Shown: positions 27,497 to 36,942 of the stretch, in pieces | Numbering within the stretch: the first letter of the stretch is position 1 | Layout of the letters: every line of letters starts with the position of its first letter | Origin: Bacteroidota bacterium | Lineage (GTDB): Bacteria; Bacteroidota; Ignavibacteria; Ignavibacteriales; Ignavibacteriaceae | Assembly (NCBI GenBank): GCA_020161395.1 | Contig: JAIUOE010000001.1 | Location: forward strand, 496,001 to 560,000 | Length of the DNA: 64,000 nt | Reading direction: 5' to 3' | The notes under the pieces: generated by a model | The model's input: the letters and a program-made list of their open reading frames with translations, nothing else | Told to the model about the DNA's origin: nothing | Database searches by the model: none | Position numbers and translations under genes: made by a program

Positions 27497-29902
27497 CTAA
27501 GGTTCAGTTATCTCACGGAATTCATCAGGAATAAGAAACAATGGAACTCCATTATTCTTTAATCTGAATTTCAGGTCTTTTATCATTTCCGAACTCTCAA
27601 ATGAGGGAATTGAAGGTAGCCCGAGTAATTTCCCAAGATCGAACCACGGTTGATTTGGATATTCCACTATCTCATATTCATCGAGACCGGCTTTTGAAGC
27701 TGCAATTCTGATCGCATCGTCGAGACCGCCAAGAACATCCACCAGCCCGTTTTTAGATCCGTCAATTCCTGACCAGACTCTTCCCTGAGCAAGTTTCTCG
27801 ACTTCATCAACGCTCATTTTTCTACCCGTTGCAACTTTTTTCTTGAACATCTCATAGTTGCTCATAAAGTATTCCTTAACCTTCTCCTTCTCTTCAGCAG
27901 TAAGGTTTCTGGAGGGTATTGTTATTCCGAGCAAAGGAACAGTCACACCGGAAAACAAATCTGCTCTTTCCCCTTTTTGAACCTGATCGCTCGTTAAACC
28001 GGTAAGGTCCGAGAATCCTTTGTTGTAATACCATCCGCCAATCACTCCTATAGAGCCAGTAATAGTGTTTGGAGCGGCGATAATAGTGTCAGCATACATT
28101 GAGAGCCAGTAACCACCCGAAGCAGCCACAGAGCCCTGAGAAACTATCACTGGCTTATGCGATGCATACTTCTTCAATCCTTCAGCAATATAGTCTGAAG
28201 CTTTTCCGTCACCACCAGGGGAATCCACTCTAAGCACTATTGCCTTCACATCCCTGTTGGCAGCAGCAGCTCTTACATCATTTATCAGACTTCTGGCATT
28301 GATGCCTTCATCCATTGCACAGGCACCGAGGGCGTAGATAATTGCTATTTTGCTTTTCTTTCCCCAATATCTGTCATCGTAGATTTTATTGTTTCCCGCG
28401 GCGGAAATGTTTGTAACACTTATACCTGACTGAATCATCGACTCAAATATTTTAGGCAAATCGTCGTAACGGGCAATTGTATCCACGAGTCCGGCAGCCA
28501 CAGCTCCTTCAGAATCGATCAACACCTTTTTATTCACAATATCATCGAATGAAGAGGCAAGCACGGGTCGGGATGTTATTATATCCTGTTTTGCAAGTTC
28601 ATAGAAATCATCAATCAGAGCCTGTCTCTGCTCCTTGTCTGCATCGCTTGCCTTGTCGCGTGCTACAGTCTCGTATGCAGATTTATATTTAAAAAACCTC
28701 CATTCATCAACTCCGATACCAAGCTTGTCGAGAGTACCTTTCATGTAGGTTTTACTGATTGAGTATCCCGGCAGAGAAATAAGTGAAACGGGGTCAATCA
28801 CTATTTTATCTGCGACAGACGCAAAATGGTAGAGATCGAAACCTCCTCCATCAAGATAAATCAGCACCTTTTTTCCCTGATTTTTCAGATCCTTGAGGCG
28901 TTCCCGAAGTTCCCAAAGCATCTCCTTGTTTATGTTTGCTCCCGACATGTTAAGAATAATTCCCTTGTATGCGGGATTGTCCTTAACATTTTCTATATCC
29001 TGAAGTGCGTTCAACAATGTATTTGATCCATCGAAAAGCTTGTACTTCTGATATTTCAACCCGCCAAACATGTTTGAGTATGCAACCATGTTTTTCTTTG
29101 TAATGTCGATGAGGTTTCTGTCATATGAACCAAATCGGATACCGTAAGTCTGATAACCGACTCCACTTCCTTCAGCGAGATGACTCTGACTGAAGATGGA
29201 AATATTGCCGAGACCAACCTGAAGACCAACAGTCATGCTTTTGTTTTCAAAATATCTGAACACAGCCCTGAGACCCGGAACAGGTTCAACAGCTACTCCG
29301 GCAGCCCACCTGTTTTTCAAGGGGTTGTCCTCTTTTTGAACTATATAATCAAAGAAGCCCGAAACCAGTTCGTTACCCGTCGGACGGATCGCCAAGGAAA
29401 AAACCCATTCATTCAGATCGCTGTTCTCGGGATAAACACCCAGAGCCGAGAGGGAAATCTGTCTGAGGGGTCTGTAGAACGCACCAGTCTGCCAGAAATT
29501 TTGTCTTCCGAAAAACGATTTTTCACCGTTGGACCATCCGTATCCGGCACCAATGCCGAATCTTTCATCACCAACAGAGAAATTTAATCCGTAGTCGTTT
29601 ATTTTTCTGTCATTTTTTTTCTCTTCGTTAAAGTAAAAACTGAAATTGGGAGAAGCCGAAACAAATCCCCATCTGGAAAAACCCGCATCCTTTACAGGGG
29701 CAGCTCCGAACAGAGTGAGATCATTTCCCCTGTAAGCTGACAAAAATGCCGGATTATCATAACCATAAAGGCTGTACCCCATGGCGCCGGGAGATGTGAA
29801 TGATATGTTATTCCTGGAGAAAAAGGAAAGGTTGTCGGTCTGTGCAAAAATCTGTGTGCACGATAATAAAAGGACTGCAGACAAGAGAATTGATTTCTTC
29901 AT
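27497..29902 (-). CDS. SppA-type (S49) signal peptide peptidase with N-terminal outer-membrane-like domain
   Basis: This is an 801-aa protein. A signal peptide ending CTQIFAQ is followed by about 250 residues rich in alternating aromatic/polar strands (GFVSASPNFSFYF, FGIGAGYGW, LRAVFRYFENKSMTVGLQVG) that look like an outer-membrane barrel or PorV-like fold. Two S49 peptidase halves follow, as in 67-kDa SppA, with K407 (FKYKSAYE) as general base and nucleophile S595 (AASGGYW). Standard SppA is anchored by one N-terminal helix and has about 600 residues, so the front domain is an addition. It may be a peptidase exposed in the periplasm or at the outer membrane. Substrates are unknown. Confidence 0.88.
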   Translation of the reverse strand: MKKSILLSAVLLLSCTQIFAQTDNLSFFSRNNISFTSPGAMGYSLYGYDNPAFLSAYRGNDLTLFGAAPVKDAGFSRWGFVSASPNFSFYFNEEKKNDRKINDYGLNFSVGDERFGIGAGYGWSNGEKSFFGRQNFWQTGAFYRPLRQISLSALGVYPENSDLNEWVFSLAIRPTGNELVSGFFDYIVQKEDNPLKNRWAAGVAVEPVPGLRAVFRYFENKSMTVGLQVGLGNISIFSQSHLAEGSGVGYQTYGIRFGSYDRNLIDITKKNMVAYSNMFGGLKYQKYKLFDGSNTLLNALQDIENVKDNPAYKGIILNMSGANINKEMLWELRERLKDLKNQGKKVLIYLDGGGFDLYHFASVADKIVIDPVSLISLPGYSISKTYMKGTLDKLGIGVDEWRFFKYKSAYETVARDKASDADKEQRQALIDDFYELAKQDIITSRPVLASSFDDIVNKKVLIDSEGAVAAGLVDTIARYDDLPKIFESMIQSGISVTNISAAGNNKIYDDRYWGKKSKIAIIYALGACAMDEGINARSLINDVRAAAANRDVKAIVLRVDSPGGDGKASDYIAEGLKKYASHKPVIVSQGSVAASGGYWLSMYADTIIAAPNTITGSIGVIGGWYYNKGFSDLTGLTSDQVQKGERADLFSGVTVPLLGITIPSRNLTAEEKEKVKEYFMSNYEMFKKKVATGRKMSVDEVEKLAQGRVWSGIDGSKNGLVDVLGGLDDAIRIAASKAGLDEYEIVEYPNQPWFDLGKLLGLPSIPSFESSEMIKDLKFRLKNNGVPLFLIPDEFREITEP

Positions 29903-30044
29903 TTTGATGCCCGGAATGAGTGATTAAATAAAGCACAAAGTTACGAAAAAAGGATTGTTAAGCAGGAAAAGACGGGTCAAACGGTAAAAATATCTGTTAA
30001 ATGTACAGATAGATGCCGGAAGCGGAAAACGGCTAAAGTTGAAA

Positions 30045-30608
30045 TCAGTTGGTTCTTACGGTAAAGAAGAGTACAACAGCCAGCACAGTAGCGCCGGCGG
30101 CAATGGCAATGTTGGTAATACTGCCCCAAAAGGGTTCTTTGGGTATATCGGACATTGTGAAAGGAAGACCCCTGTTTTCAAGTTCTTTTACATCAGAAAG
30201 TTTAACCGTATCAACGGCTTCAAAACGAAATTTTGTTTCGGAAGAACCCATGTCACCCGAAATAAAGGCTGTTCGCTCTGTAAAATAGTCTCCAAGAAAA
30301 TTTTTAGTAAACGGAGCGCTGTAGGTTACTGCAGCATTTTTTAAGGTGATGACAGCAGCTGCGTTCTCTGATACAAGAGTGATACCGTTATCAGTCAGAT
30401 TTTTACGGAATGCAGCACTCAGTACTTTATAATCACCCGGAAGTTCAAGAGATACAGATGGAATACGGTCGCCCTGGAAGAAGTTGGCGGATATAAATGT
30501 GGAAGCAACACCGGTAAGGCTCTCAAAAACATGCAGATTAACGGGTGTTTGCCCGTTAATCTGAGTAACAAAAAGTAACGAAAAAACTACAAAAATTGAT
30601 TTTTTCAT
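30045..30608 (-). CDS. Secreted/membrane-anchored protein of unknown function
   Basis: I do not recognise this protein. Starting at the Met of MKKSIFVVFSLLFVTQINGQ (30606-30608) it has a signal peptide, a mixed alpha/beta periplasmic part of about 135 residues, and a C-terminal membrane segment (ITNIAIAAGATVLAVVLFF) ending in TVRTN. The upstream in-frame ATG at 30632 would overlap htpX and place eight polar residues before the signal peptide, so the internal Met is preferred. It follows htpX by 4 nt and is probably in its operon. A role in envelope stress or quality control would be guesswork. Confidence 0.6.
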   Translation of the reverse strand: MKKSIFVVFSLLFVTQINGQTPVNLHVFESLTGVASTFISANFFQGDRIPSVSLELPGDYKVLSAAFRKNLTDNGITLVSENAAAVITLKNAAVTYSAPFTKNFLGDYFTERTAFISGDMGSSETKFRFEAVDTVKLSDVKELENRGLPFTMSDIPKEPFWGSITNIAIAAGATVLAVVLFFTVRTN

Positions 30609-30612
30609 CTGA

Positions 30613-31458
30613 TTAAGCTCTGCCGGCAGCAATTTCCTGCAATTTTTTTACTCTTTCCTCGATTGGAGGATGTGTCGAGAAAAGTTTTGTTATTCCACCA
30701 TTCCGAAGAGGATTCACAATAAACATGTGAGCTGTGGCAGGACCTGCGGCATCGACTGATTTTTGTGAATTGTATCCCGAAAGCTTCTGAAGAGCCGAAG
30801 CAAGTCCGAGGGGATTCCCTGAGATTTTAGCTCCCGAAGCGTCCGCAATATATTCTCTGGATCTTGAGATTGCAAGCTGCAACATTGTGGCTGCGATAGG
30901 AGCCACTATTATCAGTACCAGGGAACCGATGAGGCTGTTGTCCTCATCATCCCTGCCGCCAAAGATCATAGCCCATTGCGCCATGTTTGCGAGCATCGTT
31001 ATCGCTCCTGCAAAGGTTGACGCAACAGCACCAATCAGTATATCACGGTTTTTGATGTGTGCCAGTTCGTGGGCTATTACACCCTCGAGCTCACTGTTGC
31101 TAAGCAGTCCTGTAATTCCGGATGTTACTGCCACCGCAGCATGATTCGGATTTCTACCAGTAGCGAAAGCGTTTGGGGTAGCATCGTTAATAACATACAA
31201 TTTTGGCATTGGTATCTGAGCTTTTTGAGCAAGTCTTTCAACCATGTCAAACAGGAACGGTGACTGACTGCGGTCTATTTCAATCGCACCGTACATTTTA
31301 AGCACTATTTTATCTGAGAACCAGTAACTTCCGAAGTTCATTACAACGGCAAAGAGAAAAGCGAAAAACATTCCTGTTTGTCCGCCAATCAGATTACCTG
31401 CAAGTACCACTAAAACGGTGAGTACCGACATAAAGATTACTGTTTTAATCGTGTTCAT
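30613..31458 (-). CDS. htpX: Membrane zinc metalloprotease HtpX
   Basis: HtpX is an M48-family protease of the inner membrane that degrades damaged membrane proteins. The 281-aa length is standard. Two N-terminal membrane segments, the zinc motif [10 protein letters not shown], further membrane segments ([31 protein letters not shown]) and the third-ligand region [15 protein letters not shown] are visible. The C-terminal [15 protein letters not shown] is diagnostic. It is followed within 4 nt by a secreted protein of unknown function. Confidence 0.95.
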   Translation of the reverse strand: MNTIKTVIFMSVLTVLVVLAGNLIGGQTGMFFAFLFAVVMNFGSYWFSDKIVLKMYGAIEIDRSQSPFLFDMVERLAQKAQIPMPKLYVINDATPNAFATGRNPNHAAVAVTSGITGLLSNSELEGVIAHELAHIKNRDILIGAVASTFAGAITMLANMAQWAMIFGGRDDEDNSLIGSLVLIIVAPIAATMLQLAISRSREYIADASGAKISGNPLGLASALQKLSGYNSQKSVDAAGPATAHMFIVNPLRNGGITKLFSTHPPIEERVKKLQEIAAGRA

Positions 31459-31532
31459 ACATTACCTCTAATAATGATAAAATCTCTTTGAGATTATTTT
31501 AAAATACACCAAAACAGACAAAAAAGTTCATT

Positions 31533-33524
31533 TTACTTCAAAAGCAGCATTTTTTGCCTGAGTGTTTTTCCTCCGGAATTCAGAACGGCGAAATAAACAC
31601 CGCTCGGAAGATTCCCGGCTTGAAAACTTAGTTCGTGGCTACCAGTAAAATAATTCCCTTTTGCCAATACCGCCACCTCTTCACCATTTGTATTGAAAAC
31701 AGACAGGGTTATGTAGCCAGCTTCGGGCATGGAAAATCTGATTTTTGTTTCCGGATTAAAGGGATTAGGATAGTTTGCATGTAAAACCATCTCCGCCGGA
31801 ATTGCATCCTCATTTTCCACAGAAACCACAGTCGAGGCAACTTTTAGAACAATCTCATTATTCGGATCAAACATAAGCGAAACAGGCTGTTTTGTAAAGT
31901 TGAATGAAAACAACTGGTTGTTCTCATCATTGAACACCCGGACTGTTGTATCTCCACCATCTGCAAATGAAATTTTAAGCTCGATTGGCATTTTGAAGAA
32001 CACTGTGTTTGTCTGGGTCTGCCTTGCCGTGAAGTTTACAACCCAGGAGCCATGTGCAGGCGAATAAATGGAATAAGTGTTGGCGTAAATCGCGTGATTT
32101 GGATTGTAGAGCCACTGTTCAAAGAACCATGACAAATCCTGACCGTATGAATCGCTCATTTTCTGAATAAACTCCGGAATGCTGCAACTTCTGTAGCGGT
32201 AGCGGGGATCTGAAGCATATGACTTGACAGCAGAGAAGAAACTCTCCGAACCCATCACATATCTTGCCATCGCAAGGACACAAGAACCTTTGGAGTATGT
32301 GATTGCTGTGTTAAAAAGTGTGTTTACATCGGGAGTAACCACTGCCCAGGAGGGATTATAGATGGGCCATCCGGGATTTGAGTTTTTATATTGATTTGCA
32401 TCGTTTAAGATCATGTTTTTATAGGCAGCGTAACTTCCTCCGGGCTTCACTTCTTCCCAGACAGATTCCGAGAAAGTTGCAAACCCTTCGTTCAGGAAAA
32501 TATCCGCCCAGGTTGAGGGGCTGATCATATCGCCAAACCACTGGTGCGCAAATTCGTGAGCAATCAGATTTTCAGACCAGCAACCGGAGCAGAGCGATGT
32601 AAGAGTCTGATTTTCCATGCCGCCCCAGGTGAATTGCGAATTCAGGGTTGCATACCCGTTCTTTTCGAAAGGATAAGGACCATAACTTCCGGTAAAACCG
32701 TCAAACTGATTTACTATGGCATTTCTGATGTTTGATGAGACCGTCTCACCGGGATTTGCATAAAGCAGGACGGGAATGGTATCACCCGATACAGGATCGA
32801 CCCATGTTAAAATTATCAACTGATAATTCACTCTTCCGGAGAGCACCACAAGATATGTGGCAACCGGGTCTCTGCTTACCCAGCGGTAATAAATTTCGTT
32901 ACCGGTATTTACAGAATCCTTTAACAGACCGTTGGAACCAAGTTTTACATTTACAGGCACCCTGGTGGTTATGTCGACAGTTGCCTTGTCAGAGGGTTTG
33001 TCGTAGCAGGGAAACCATTTCCTTGCACCTTCGGGTTCAGCATCGGTAAAGACGGTTCCACCACTCGCATAAAAAGCTCCGTCAGAAACATTTTTGTGTT
33101 TGTAATATATTTTAACTTCTGTCGTGTCACCGGGTTGATAAGTTCTGTCGAGTGTGATGTTCAATAAGTTGGAAGCATGAGTAAAAGCAGTACCGGCCAA
33201 AGAAACCGAATCAACCTGAATGGATGTGTTAACTGCATTCAGAGTGATGTTGTTCAATGTGGAATCAACAGCAAATTTTACAACGACACTTCCCGTATAC
33301 GCTTTTGAATATGGGGATATGAAACAGTTGTAAATATCAAGATTGAGAGTGTAGTTCAACACATCGAATGAGTGCTTTATCTCCGATACAGAGGCATATT
33401 TGAGGAGTGATTGAGAATTGCTGCTATGTCTTTTTTCAGCACAATATTCATATCCTCTTTTTTCCTGGGCGAAAATGGATGCGGTAATAAGTACTAATGC
33501 TACCAGTCTGGTTGCAAGATTCAT
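31533..33524 (-). CDS. Secreted M1-family aminopeptidase with type IX sorting domain
   Basis: This is a zinc aminopeptidase of the gluzincin M1 family, 663 aa. A signal peptide (LVALVLITASIFAQ) precedes the beta-sandwich domain, then the exopeptidase motif GGMENQT and the zinc site HEFAH (323-327) with third ligand E346 in NEGFA. The last 80 or so residues form a Por secretion tail (NYPNPFNPETKIRFSMPEAG ... KMLLLK), so the enzyme should pass the outer membrane by the type IX system and be anchored or released outside. The C-terminal helical domain of larger M1 enzymes is absent. It likely feeds on extracellular peptides. Confidence 0.93.
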   Translation of the reverse strand: MNLATRLVALVLITASIFAQEKRGYEYCAEKRHSSNSQSLLKYASVSEIKHSFDVLNYTLNLDIYNCFISPYSKAYTGSVVVKFAVDSTLNNITLNAVNTSIQVDSVSLAGTAFTHASNLLNITLDRTYQPGDTTEVKIYYKHKNVSDGAFYASGGTVFTDAEPEGARKWFPCYDKPSDKATVDITTRVPVNVKLGSNGLLKDSVNTGNEIYYRWVSRDPVATYLVVLSGRVNYQLIILTWVDPVSGDTIPVLLYANPGETVSSNIRNAIVNQFDGFTGSYGPYPFEKNGYATLNSQFTWGGMENQTLTSLCSGCWSENLIAHEFAHQWFGDMISPSTWADIFLNEGFATFSESVWEEVKPGGSYAAYKNMILNDANQYKNSNPGWPIYNPSWAVVTPDVNTLFNTAITYSKGSCVLAMARYVMGSESFFSAVKSYASDPRYRYRSCSIPEFIQKMSDSYGQDLSWFFEQWLYNPNHAIYANTYSIYSPAHGSWVVNFTARQTQTNTVFFKMPIELKISFADGGDTTVRVFNDENNQLFSFNFTKQPVSLMFDPNNEIVLKVASTVVSVENEDAIPAEMVLHANYPNPFNPETKIRFSMPEAGYITLSVFNTNGEEVAVLAKGNYFTGSHELSFQAGNLPSGVYFAVLNSGGKTLRQKMLLLK

Positions 33525-33633
33525 GAGAGGGTCCGGTAATTTAAGTGACGGATAAATATATTTATTAATCCTTAAATTACGGATATAATCACATCATAAC
33601 AATGTTTTTAATAAGGTATTAAATGGTGCTGTA

Positions 33634-35125
33634 TTAGCCGGTTTTCTCCCTGTCTGAAAGAATAAATGACAGGATTTTCCTTCCATTGTCGGAAGCAACA
33701 CAAATTTTTTCTGGATCGATGTAAATATTGTTGAGATACTGAAGTTTAAGTATGTCTCCATTTCTGAATTCAGGAATCACACCGCCGAAAAAGAAACCTG
33801 TTTCTCTAAATTTGGGCACAAGGAACATTGTATTGGGATCCGAGAGAGGAAGTTCGAGGTAAATCGTATCAACCTTTTTCATGCACAGTTCCTTTACACT
33901 GTTCTGAACGAGAGGGACAATATCCTCGCCATACTTCTCAATGCTTATGATTGCAGAATTCAAATCGGGTTTGAAAACAGTTTCGCTTATGGTGATTCCG
34001 GAGAGTTCTGAAATGTTTTTGTATCTGTTAAAATAATTCAGTTTTCTGCTCAGCCCGAGATCATCATAGATAGAGGTAATCATCTCTTTGTATGGTTCAG
34101 GGATGAATACTTCCCGTTGCGGTTCTTCATTTATTTTCAGATAATAGAGCATAACCGCCTGCCTTTGGGAGAGCCCTTCATCGTTTATCTTCTTGAAAGA
34201 GATGTGCTCACCCGTAAATGCTATAAGCGAACCGATTTCCTTTGCGCCGAGCGTTATGTTTCCTTTTTGAGTGTAAGGGTGTATGGTCACGCTTTCACTG
34301 TACAGTCCGTACATTCCGGTTTCCCTGCCATGTTCAACCGCTTTAGCCTTCATTCTTTTGAAGAGATTATGACCCCTGTACCGGGGATCAACAATCGCCA
34401 TGCCCGAATCGGCAACTTTTGAACCGGGTTTGTCGAAAAAGAGACCCAGATTAGCGATCATTTCATTCTTTGAATTGTGCACAACAACAGCCTTCATGTA
34501 ACCGTAGTCGAGTAATTCCTTCAGTTTTTCAGGAAAATATGCGATACCCATATAGGTGTATCCATAAGCTCTGTAAGTGAGTCGCGTCAAATCGAGTACA
34601 TCAGCGGGCTCTATCATTCTAAAGTGAAGTTCTTCATCAAGCGGAGCGGGTTCGGCTTTCTGTGCAGCTTCCTTCTCAAGAATTCCATTGATATCGCCTT
34701 CGGGGATATTAATTACTATCTCGAGCCGTTTTCCGTCCTTTCCAAGATTCACAAACTTGAATTCATCGGCGAGGTGTTTGATTATCAGGATTCCAAGCGC
34801 TGAATGTTCCTGTTTTTCCAGCATTGAAACATCTACAGGCAAACCCTTGTCCTCGAAGGACAATATCAGTTTTCCCGGTTTGAACCTGACGAAAAACCTG
34901 ATTTCACCAAATTCCTCGGGATCGAAAGAGTTTTCCACAATGCTTACAAAAGACTCCTCAACAATCAGTTCCAGATTGTTGAAGTGATCCTCATCGAAGC
35001 CGAGCCATTTTGCTATGGTGGTTGAGATGTTCTGAAGTATTGGAAGGTAGGAAATGTTGGCAGGAACCTTAAGTTCCGCTAGCAATCCGTTAAGAAGAAT
35101 TTTTTTATCAATTTTTTTATTCACA
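33634..35125 (-). CDS. RsbW-like HATPase fused to GNAT acetyltransferase
   Basis: The N-terminal 150 residues resemble the anti-sigma/serine kinase HATPase_c_2 fold: LELIVEESFVSIVENSF (N box) and LILSFEDKGLPVD (G1 box), then HSALGILIIKHLADEF (G2). A GNAT domain follows, with FRMIEPADVLDLTRLTYRAY, GMAIVDPRYRGHNLFKRMKA (acetyl-CoA loop RYRGHN) and further C-terminal sequence of about 170 residues that may be a second degenerate GNAT. The longest frame begins at 35217, but its first 30 residues are unrelated hydrophobic sequence. A GTG start at 35123-35125 behind GGAG gives a conventional N-terminus. It probably couples a switch protein to acetylation of an unknown target. Confidence 0.75.
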
Positions 35126-35227
35126 GTCTTACCGGCTCCATCAAAATTTGGTTCAACAAGTAAACAAGATAAGAAAAAAAAGATGAAAACTCGAATATCG
35201 GCAGGAAGGTCCCGCAAGGAGGGATTT

Positions 35228-35449
35228 CTAATGTCCTGTCATATGATCGAATTTGCGGGATGCATGCAAATCTTCATATTTATTCTTTGCATCCAGTTCT
35301 TTTTCAAACTTCATTATATTTCTTTTGTAGCAATATTTCATGAAATAAAAAGATTCGATCACCCCAAACTCCCCGTTGTCGTATTTGACTATTTTCAATG
35401 AATACTTGGGGAACCGGATTCCTTTTACCACTTCAAACTGTTCGGACAT
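35228..35449 (-). CDS. Hypothetical protein
   Basis: This is a short protein I do not recognise. From Met at 35447-35449 it has 73 residues starting MSEQFEVVKGIRFPKYSLKI, with a charged C-terminus (FEKELDAKNKYEDLHASRKF). The frame extends upstream to 35575, but that part lacks a good start site. It lies upstream of the HATPase-GNAT gene on the same strand with about 100 nt between, so it could be co-transcribed. Coding status is moderate. Confidence 0.45.
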   Translation of the reverse strand: MSEQFEVVKGIRFPKYSLKIVKYDNGEFGVIESFYFMKYCYKRNIMKFEKELDAKNKYEDLHASRKFDHMTGH

Positions 35450-35599
35450 TTTGGCTGGACTTCTTAAAAATTGTGCGATTATAAATGCAAAATAAACATT
35501 TTTCATCTGATTTGGTAATAAACTTTTTGTTAACCCGGTGAGGGTTTTTTTTACACGAAGAGGTCTATTCGACATACATCACATGACTGAAGGGAGTAA

Positions 35600-35839
35600 T
35601 TGGTTATATTTGCATTGAAAAAAGCAAAAAATTCTGAAACAATCGAAGAATTAATGAAAAAAGACATGTACGGCTGGCACATCAAGCAAGGTGATTACCG
35701 GCAAAATGATGAATATGATAAACTCTATTTGCGAAGCCGTAAAATAGAAAAAACAAAAAAGAGTGCTCTCTGGATCACAGCCGGAGTTGCCCTTACGGTG
35801 GCGATGTACTTTATTTTGATGGCAGTCGCCAAAATCTGA
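35600..35839 (+). CDS. Small single-span membrane protein, YGWxIxxGD family
   Basis: A 79-aa product read from a TTG at 35600 just after GAAGGGAG; an alternative TTG is at 35615. A soluble head contains YGWHIKQGDYRQNDEYDKLY and a basic patch (RSRKIEKTKK), followed by one C-terminal membrane helix (ALWITAGVALTVAMYFILM). A paralogue with the same head and helix, but frameshifted, lies 1 kb downstream (36646-36836). The function is unknown. The topology suggests a cytoplasmic head anchored in the inner membrane. Confidence 0.65.
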   Translation: MVIFALKKAKNSETIEELMKKDMYGWHIKQGDYRQNDEYDKLYLRSRKIEKTKKSALWITAGVALTVAMYFILMAVAKI

Positions 35840-36016
35840 TAAACCCGCTCGAATTCCCCCTTATTCAATTCTGAAATCCTTTTAAAATTTAATCAACTTC
35901 AGCAATCAGCTTCGCTGAAAACGCCTGTTTTAATATAATATACAGTATGTTAAAACAAAAACGAAAGATAGTTGACAAAAAAAACCAACTTATTTAAACT
36001 TTTTTAACTTATTTAC

Positions 36017-36047
36017 TTGACTTTAAAATATATTATGATTAACTTTG
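36017..36047 (+). promoter_or_regulatory. Bacteroidetes-type promoter (TTG-20-TAACTTTG)
   Basis: TTG at 36017-36019 and TAACTTTG at 36040-36047 are separated by 20 bp. This fits the -33 TTG / -7 TAnnTTTG consensus of Bacteroidetes primary sigma factors better than any other site I found. Transcription would start near 36053 and enter the small-ORF cluster. Confidence 0.65.
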
Positions 36048-36070
36048 TGCAGGTTTAAGGTGAGGTTTAA

Positions 36071-36133
36071 ATGACCATTGGTTTTTCACAAAAAATGGAG
36101 GCTTTTTCTTTTAGATTTTTATTGTTATTGTAG
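36071..36133 (+). CDS. Possible 20-codon leader or small peptide
   Basis: ATG at 36071 with GGTGAGG 6 nt upstream opens a 20-residue frame beginning MTIGFSQKMEAFSF and ending in a hydrophobic LLLL run. It lies about 18 nt after the predicted start site of the promoter at 36017-36047. It may be a leader peptide or a real microprotein, and could equally be chance. Confidence 0.3.
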   Translation: MTIGFSQKMEAFSFRFLLLL

Positions 36134-36452
36134 AGGCGGGATGTAGTCAATAAACTGTGTTTGGTGTGGTGAGGGAAAAGGCATACTATCGCCGGTTTAT
36201 AAGTTTCTAATATTGCAGCAAGCTGCATCCCCTTTTACAATGAACCCCTCAAGCTTATTCTTATCTAAAGAACCGCAATTTTTTCTTCTCAAGTTGAAAA
36301 TCATCGAATTTTTATGCCCTGTACCATGTGTATGACCAGTCATCACCCGTAGCCGGTTGATGGTTTCACCACCATCCCTGAACTATGCCGTTACAGGATT
36401 TAAATAAATATAACATAAATAACAATAATTCAGTTACTTTATTGGAGGAAGT
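36134..36452. other. Gene-free stretch with two small hairpins
   Basis: I see no gene of usual size here. Two short inverted repeats occur: TGCAGC-AA-GCTGCA at 36214-36227 and GATGGT-TTCACC-ACCATC at 36359-36376. It may be the untranslated leader of the 36453 gene. The part at 35840-36016 also holds no feature I recognise. Confidence 0.4.
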
Positions 36453-36614
36453 ATGTTCAAGGACAATCAACCTGGTAATTTCGGTCAGGAAAAGATTACC
36501 ATTGTCAGATTGATGCTCCTTGTTGCAGTTTATACTCCTGTGGTTTGCCTGATCATTTTGTTTTCTCCATTTCATGTAGTCAGACTGATGGTTGAAAAAT
36601 TTATGATCAAATAA
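36453..36614 (+). CDS. Small membrane protein (53 aa)
   Basis: ATG at 36453 stands behind a strong GGAGGAAGT. The product begins MFKDNQPGNFGQEKITIVRL and has one membrane helix (LLVAVYTPVVCLIILFSPF) with a short tail ending KFMIK. It is followed 31 nt later by the frameshifted YGWxIxxGD paralogue, itself with a good ribosome-binding site, so the two probably share a transcript. No family is recognised. The excellent Shine-Dalgarno sequence and membrane helix support real coding. Confidence 0.6.
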   Translation: MFKDNQPGNFGQEKITIVRLMLLVAVYTPVVCLIILFSPFHVVRLMVEKFMIK

Positions 36615-36645
36615 CCTGTCTATAAACATGGAATTGAGGATTAAA

Positions 36646-36836
36646 ATGCAACAGGAAACCACCCGGTACGGGTGGAGCATTGAAAAGGGAGACTTCCGCA
36701 GTACCGGCGAGTACGACAGTCTCTATTATAAAAGGAAAAACAGGAAAAACTTTTTCGTAATGTCATCTGGTTAGGTGTGGCGATTGTTGTGTCACAAATC
36801 TTTTTGAAGATTCTCGCATACACATCGCAAATGTGA
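36646..36836 (+). pseudogene. Frameshifted paralogue of the 35600 small membrane protein
   Basis: From ATG 36646 (GAGGA 6 nt upstream; an in-frame ATG at 36628 is also possible) the head reads TRYGWSIEKGDFRSTGEYDS and LYYKRKNRK, matching the paralogue at 35600. The zero frame then stops at 36772-36774 after 42 codons (KNFFVMSSG). In the -1 frame from the AAAAAC run near 36746-36751 a membrane helix continues (NVIWLGVAIVVSQIFLKIL) to a TGA at 36834-36836, again as in the paralogue. One missing A in the run would explain it. It could be a true mutation, a sequencing error or -1 ribosomal frameshifting. The slippery sequence is not the ideal heptamer, so the last is less likely. Confidence 0.65.
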
Positions 36837-36906
36837 AATCCCCCGAGGTGAGGATAGAGTTTCGATTTCTCTAAAAGAATGTGAATCCCTCACCTAACTA
36901 AACCTT

Positions 36907-36942
36907 GCCCGTTTATCTTTCGAGATGGCGGGCACTTTTTTT
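36907..36942 (+). terminator. Terminator with TTCG tetraloop
   Basis: GCCCG...ATCT-TTCG-AGAT...CGGGC forms an 11-12-bp stem with two wobble pairs, followed by ACTTTTTTT. It ends the small-membrane-protein cluster upstream of acs. Another inverted repeat AGGTGAGG / CCTCACCT (36846-36895) precedes it. Confidence 0.85.

Noticed and set aside
36740-36752. Programmed -1 frameshifting as the primary explanation for the split small protein
   Set aside because: The site is GGAAAAAC, not a proper X-XXY-YYZ heptamer, and no stable downstream hairpin was seen. A mutation or sequencing error is simpler.
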